DNA of 64,000 nt from Actinocrinis puniceicyclus (GTDB lineage: Bacteria; Actinomycetota; Actinomycetes; Streptomycetales; Catenulisporaceae). Each line of letters begins with the position of its first letter. Position 1 is the stretch's first letter. The notes under the pieces were generated by a model. The model did no database searches. It was not told where the DNA came from and saw nothing but the letters and a program-made list of their open reading frames with translations. The position numbers and the translations under genes were made by a program. The stretch covers positions 103,887 through 167,886 of the forward strand of contig NZ_JAGSXH010000001.1 of assembly GCF_018283645.1 (NCBI RefSeq), written 5' to 3'. Below are positions 60,098 through 64,000 of the stretch, piece by piece.

Positions 60098-61867
60098 TCA
60101 GGCACTTGATATGGCGATGTCGTCCCACTCGTCGGGCTCTTGCGGCGGCGGCACGGATAGGTGCGGCTGCTGCGGTTGCGCTTGCGGTTGCTGCGGCGGC
60201 GGCACTTGTCCGGCCGGCGCCGGCACGCGTTCGGGCCCTGACGCAGGCGCCGGCATAGGTGTCGGTGTCGGTGTCGGTGTCGGGGCCGGGGTCGGGGTCG
60301 GCGTGCCCGAACGGGTCGGAGGCGGCACTGAAGCTTGCGGCTGCGCCGAACGCGGGGTCGCCGTGTCCGGCAGCGGGGTGAAGACGACCGGCAAACCGTG
60401 TAGCAGTACCGTGCCGCGGGCATCGACCGGCAGTTCCCAGTGCGGATACGGCGGCGCCGCGCCGGCGAGCATTTCACCGCCCTCCAACTGCTCGGCCAAC
60501 GCGGAACGCACCCGTTCGGCCTGAACCGGGTCGCCGGAGAACAGCAACGTGCCATGCGAGCGCGCGACGTCCATGACCACGACGGCCTCGCCGCGTACGC
60601 CGAGCACCGCGGGGCACACCTCGGCCGCGTCACCGGTGGGTTCGGTGAGTTCAGCGGGTTCGGTGAATTCAGCGGGTTCGGCGGATTCGGCGCGGGCTTC
60701 GAGCTCTGAGCGCCGCAGGATCCACGTGCGCTGATCCGTCCCGGCGGTCCACGGGCGGCGCGGCTGCGGCACGTCGAGCCCTGCGATGCGCACCTCGATC
60801 TCCTCCGTGCCGACCAGCGCGGCGTACGGCCACCAGTGCGCGCCCCGCCCGGCCAGTTCAAGCGCCCGAGCACCGAGGGCGGGCACGTTGGGGTCGGCGA
60901 GCAGCAACTGTGCCGGAGTCGGATCCTTGCGTCGCCGCAAACGAGCACCGACCGTGCCCGTGATCCGCGGCGCGCGCCGGAACGCACCGCCCTGCGCGGA
61001 CACCGCCGCTCGAACCGGCGCGTCAACCGCCGCGTCAACCGCAACCGGCGCCGGCACCGTACGGGGCGAAGCGGCCTGAGAAGCGGGCTCCCGCGCGCCT
61101 TCGCGGCCGACCCCGGCGGGCGCCGGCGGCGGCGTGCCGTCCACCGGAGCCCGGCGGCGTCCGAGCCGCGACCACGCCAGCGCGGCCACGATGATCAGAA
61201 CGATCGCGCCGCCGCCGACAGCCAGCCCGGCCGGCGAAACCCCGGAGTTCGCGGCGCGCGATCGCGACGCCGAGTCCGCCCGCGCGGTGGTCGCGGCGCC
61301 ACCCGTACCAGCGCCCGTACCAGCGCCCTTACCCGTGCCCGAACCCGTACTCGTGCGCCCGCCTGCGTTCGTGCCCTTAGTCGCGCCGCCACCCGCCGGG
61401 GTCACCTTCCGCGGGACCGGCGACGGTCCGATTCCGGCGCAGTTCTCCAGCCCGGCTACCGACGTGGGCGGCACCAGGTCCGGCGGCGGATTCCAGCGCA
61501 CCGAAACGCCGTAGTCGCTGCCCTTCGCCGCGCACGGCAGCACCAGGTACCAACCGGTCTCGATCAGCGTCGGATCGGTCAGCCGGTCGCCGTTGGGCTG
61601 CCGGCGGCCCTTGTTCAGGTCAAAGATCTTCGAGTACTGATTGCCGTCGCCGAGTAGCTGCTGTGCGAGCTGGTAGAGGAAGACCTGATCGGTGGCCGGC
61701 ACCACGTAGTACGGCACGTGGGCGGGAGTGACGTACTCGACCTGTGCCGTCGGCGTCGGCGTCGGCGTCGCCGCGGCTGCGACCGGCGGTCCCGCGACCA
61801 GTACCACGGCCACAGCGCTGAGCGCCGCCACGGCGGCGGGACGCACGGAGCGCAAACGCGTCTTCAT
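60098..61867 (-). CDS. Type VII secretion-associated LysM-like membrane protein
   Basis: This 589-residue protein has a signal peptide (M-K-T-R-L-R-S...A-G-P-P-V-A-A-A), a LysM-like domain (about 52-112: Y-Q-L-A-Q-Q-L-L-G-D-G, Y-S-K-I-F-D-L-N-K-G, G-W-Y-L-V-L-P), a Gly/Thr-rich linker, a transmembrane helix (about 215-236, G-G-G-A-I-V-L-I-I-V-A-A) and a cytoplasmic region of about 350 residues ending in long Pro/Gln and Thr-Pro runs. LysM domains bind peptidoglycan or help membrane complexes. It sits between the CbbX-like and eccC genes in one leftward operon and probably belongs to the secretion machine. Confidence 0.75.
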   Translation of the reverse strand: MKTRLRSVRPAAVAALSAVAVVLVAGPPVAAAATPTPTPTAQVEYVTPAHVPYYVVPATDQVFLYQLAQQLLGDGNQYSKIFDLNKGRRQPNGDRLTDPTLIETGWYLVLPCAAKGSDYGVSVRWNPPPDLVPPTSVAGLENCAGIGPSPVPRKVTPAGGGATKGTNAGGRTSTGSGTGKGAGTGAGTGGAATTARADSASRSRAANSGVSPAGLAVGGGAIVLIIVAALAWSRLGRRRAPVDGTPPPAPAGVGREGAREPASQAASPRTVPAPVAVDAAVDAPVRAAVSAQGGAFRRAPRITGTVGARLRRRKDPTPAQLLLADPNVPALGARALELAGRGAHWWPYAALVGTEEIEVRIAGLDVPQPRRPWTAGTDQRTWILRRSELEARAESAEPAEFTEPAELTEPTGDAAEVCPAVLGVRGEAVVVMDVARSHGTLLFSGDPVQAERVRSALAEQLEGGEMLAGAAPPYPHWELPVDARGTVLLHGLPVVFTPLPDTATPRSAQPQASVPPPTRSGTPTPTPAPTPTPTPTPMPAPASGPERVPAPAGQVPPPQQPQAQPQQPHLSVPPPQEPDEWDDIAISSA

Positions 61868-61891
61868 CCTTGCCTGTCTTCTCTTTCGCCG

Positions 61892-64000
61892 TCACGGGGA
61901 CGGGACGTCCTGGGGCAGCAGGGTCGTCAGCTGCTGTGTGCTCGGATCGGCGAGTGCGCAGATGCGTTGCGCGTGCCGCTCCGTCAAGGTCTGGAACAGC
62001 TGCCGGGCCGAGCGGCCGTTGCCGAAGCCCTCGCTGCGGTCGAGCGTCTCGAAGTAGCGCAGCAGCGCCTGCGCGGTTCCCGGCCCGAGGGTGTAGCGGT
62101 GCTCCCGGCTTTGCAGGTCCACGATCGAGACCAGTTCCTCCGGCAGGTAGTCCTCGAACGTCAGGGTCCTGGTGAAGCGGGAGGCCAGGCCGGGGTTGGA
62201 GTCGATGAACCGGTGCATGTCCCCGGGGTAGCCGGCGACGATCACCACGGCCTGGTCGCGGTGGTCCTCCATCAGCTTGACCAGGGTCGAGATCGCCTCC
62301 TGGCCGAAGTCGTTGCCGCCGCCGAACGGAACGAGCGAATACGCCTCGTCGATGAACAGCACGCCGCCGAGTGCCCTGCGGAAGACCGCCGTGGTCTTCG
62401 GCGCGGTGTGCCCGACGTACTCGCCGACCAGCGCGCCGCGGTCGCTCTCCACGAGATGCCCGCTTTCCAGCATGCCCAGGGCGTGCAGGATGCGTCCGTA
62501 GAGCCGGGCGACCGTGGTCTTGCCGGTACCGGGGTTTCCGGCGAACACCAGGTGCCGGCTGGTCGGCGGCGGCGGCAGCCCGGCCTCGACCCGCCGGCGG
62601 ACCAGGCGCATCAGCGAGACCAGGGCGTTGATGTCGCGCTTGACCGAGGCGAGCCCGACCAGTCCCTCGATCTGCGCGATCAACTCATCGACGCTCTCCC
62701 CCACGGCGCTCGCCCCGGTCACGGTGGCCGCGGCGGAAAACGGGGCCGCGGGCGTGGCTGCCGCGGGCGCCGCCGTCGCGGCGGGTCCGGTGGCCGGGCC
62801 CGGTGTCTCGGCCACGCCCGCTCCCGTGGCGCCGGGCGGCGTGGAAGGTCCGGCTCCGGGACGCTCGGCCTCGCGCATCGCCTCCAGCGGCAGCGTGACG
62901 ACTTTCGCGCCGGAGACCTCGACGCCCTCGATGACCGTCTTCGCCGTCGAGGCTATGTTCGCGTCCTGCTCCACGTCGCGGATCGAGACCCGGCGCAGCA
63001 CCACGTCCGCGCCGATGTCGGCGTGCACGGCGGGGAAGGCCGTCTCCCGGACCTCGCAGTCCTCGAAGACGGCGTGCGCCCACTCCCCCACCAGCAGCCC
63101 GTTCTTGCCCGCGGCGCTGACGCGCACCCCACCGGCCCGCAGCTTCGCCCTGGTCGACACGATCACGCCGGTGCCCTCGACGTCGCTGATCCGGCAGCGC
63201 TCGACCCGCGCGTCGGTCGGTTCCGCCAACGCGATGCCGGCGCGTGCGACCCGGCTGATGCGCGTGTCGCTGACGATCAGCCGCCCGGAGGTCTGCGCGA
63301 CCAGGCCGCTCATCCCGCAGTCGGTGATCGAGCCGCCGTCCACCCGCAGCGAGGCGGCCTCGGTGACCCGCACCCCGTGCTCGGCGCTGCGGCGCACCGT
63401 GCAGGCTTCGAGTTCCACGTCGGCGCGACCGGCCAGGTGCACGGCGCTGAAGGCGGTGTCCGACAGGGTGCTGTCGACCAGTACCACCCGTGCGTCTCCG
63501 GCCGCGTGCAGACCGTTGCCGCCGGACCCGTCCACGATGAGCCGCAGGGCGTTGACGGTGGCACCGGCACGTGCGCCCAGCCCGGTGGACGCGGCCGCCA
63601 GCACCCGGCTGTCTTCGACCTCGAGCACCGCGCCGGCGCCAACGATCAGCCCGGCGCCGGAGAGCACCAGCCCGCGCAGGACGGCGTGCGACCGGACCGC
63701 CAGGGGCTTGTCCAGCTCGATCACCACGGACTGCGGCCCGTCCGCGGCGACGAGTACGACCGGCCGCGTCAGGTCCAGCCGCTCCCGGTACGTGCCGGCG
63801 GGCAGGTACACCACCGCGTCCTGAGGGGTCTCGGCGATCAGCCGCGCGATCGTTCCGCCGCGCTCCGCCTCGACCGGCGCGGACTGGCGGCCGTGGGCGG
63901 GGCCGTCGACGTGGCCGTGGGCGGGGACCGGGACCGGGCCGGGGACTGCGACTTGAGCGGGAGCGGGAACGGGGGCTTGAGCGGGAACGGGGGCTTGAGC
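61892..64000 (-). CDS. Beta-helix / CbbX-type AAA protein of the type VII locus (5' partial)
   Basis: The frame is open to the right edge, so the start lies outside the window; about 702 residues are visible. A Pro/Val/Ala-rich segment is followed by a right-handed parallel beta-helix (about visible residues 55-380, with repeats such as [10 protein letters not shown] and V-E-R-C-R-I-S-D-V). A CbbX/EccA-type AAA+ domain completes it: G-L-V-G-L-A-S-V-K, Walker [12 protein letters not shown], Walker [11 protein letters not shown] and sensor-2 type R-S-A-R-Q-L. EccA-type AAA proteins help release or load type VII substrates. The beta-helix may bind repetitive or glycan-like surfaces; this is inference. 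Confidence 0.85.
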   Translation of the reverse strand, partial: AQAPVPAQAPVPAPAQVAVPGPVPVPAHGHVDGPAHGRQSAPVEAERGGTIARLIAETPQDAVVYLPAGTYRERLDLTRPVVLVAADGPQSVVIELDKPLAVRSHAVLRGLVLSGAGLIVGAGAVLEVEDSRVLAAASTGLGARAGATVNALRLIVDGSGGNGLHAAGDARVVLVDSTLSDTAFSAVHLAGRADVELEACTVRRSAEHGVRVTEAASLRVDGGSITDCGMSGLVAQTSGRLIVSDTRISRVARAGIALAEPTDARVERCRISDVEGTGVIVSTRAKLRAGGVRVSAAGKNGLLVGEWAHAVFEDCEVRETAFPAVHADIGADVVLRRVSIRDVEQDANIASTAKTVIEGVEVSGAKVVTLPLEAMREAERPGAGPSTPPGATGAGVAETPGPATGPAATAAPAAATPAAPFSAAATVTGASAVGESVDELIAQIEGLVGLASVKRDINALVSLMRLVRRRVEAGLPPPPTSRHLVFAGNPGTGKTTVARLYGRILHALGMLESGHLVESDRGALVGEYVGHTAPKTTAVFRRALGGVLFIDEAYSLVPFGGGNDFGQEAISTLVKLMEDHRDQAVVIVAGYPGDMHRFIDSNPGLASRFTRTLTFEDYLPEELVSIVDLQSREHRYTLGPGTAQALLRYFETLDRSEGFGNGRSARQLFQTLTERHAQRICALADPSTQQLTTLLPQDVPSP

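Overview
The window looks like chromosomal DNA of a high-GC filamentous actinobacterium. The signs are a strong G/C bias at third codon positions, a fused cydDC gene, a triceptide (FxSxx-type) RiPP locus, type VII secretion genes with WXG-type partners, and an Asp-box secreted protein. The gene repertoire resembles the Catenulisporales/Streptomyces side of the phylum; that placement is inference. No tRNA, rRNA, CRISPR array or intact insertion sequence was seen.

Region 1 (1-15.5 kb) is a low-oxygen/dormancy block: cydB (5' end outside the window) and fused cydDC; two tandem-domain universal stress proteins; a CBS-BON protein and a flavodoxin-like protein; then a leftward operon ppdK - 52-aa ORF - [NiFe]-hydrogenase small subunit - large subunit - maturation protease - hypC; and a divergent pyridoxamine-oxidase-fold gene. 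Three 14-bp sites (6857, 14446, 14572) fit the DosR/DevR box, and two of them share an identical 14-mer. They sit in the two divergent promoter regions and suggest one hypoxia regulon. The hydrogenase has no diaphorase subunits next to it.

Region 2 (15.5-23.8 kb) is mixed: a secreted Asp-box beta-propeller protein, a repeat-rich gap, a truncated metallo-beta-lactamase-like fragment, a methyltransferase behind a decapitated regulator, an LLM flavin oxidoreductase and a cation/proton antiporter.

Region 3 (23.8-43.7 kb) is the most unusual part. A rightward three-gene unit (membrane protein, P-loop ATPase, large AAA-type ATPase) converges on a leftward Fxs locus: a radical SAM/SPASM maturase, a HExxH peptide-modification protein, a precursor peptide, an FxsT-like MinD/TIR-like/NB-ARC/TPR protein and an unrecognised 338-aa protein with a duplicated domain. 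Upstream lie a GT4 glycosyltransferase and a glycogen-debranching-type glycosidase. Beyond them is a second TIR-like/NB-ARC/TPR protein, membrane-anchored, followed by an anchored extracellular protein. The precursor is odd: its F-A-S-S-I motif is followed by 21 residues instead of ending the protein.

Region 4 (43.7-64 kb) is a type VII secretion locus: a 2,611-residue polymorphic-toxin-like protein with a small membrane protein behind it (possible immunity), two WXG-type genes transcribed divergently from it, an alpha/beta hydrolase, two small genes (one probably leaderless), EccC with N-terminal ubiquitin-like and FHA-like domains, a LysM-like membrane protein, and a beta-helix/CbbX-type AAA fusion that runs off the right edge. 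Long perfect hairpins mark several convergent gene ends (4716, 15324, 28032, 53677).
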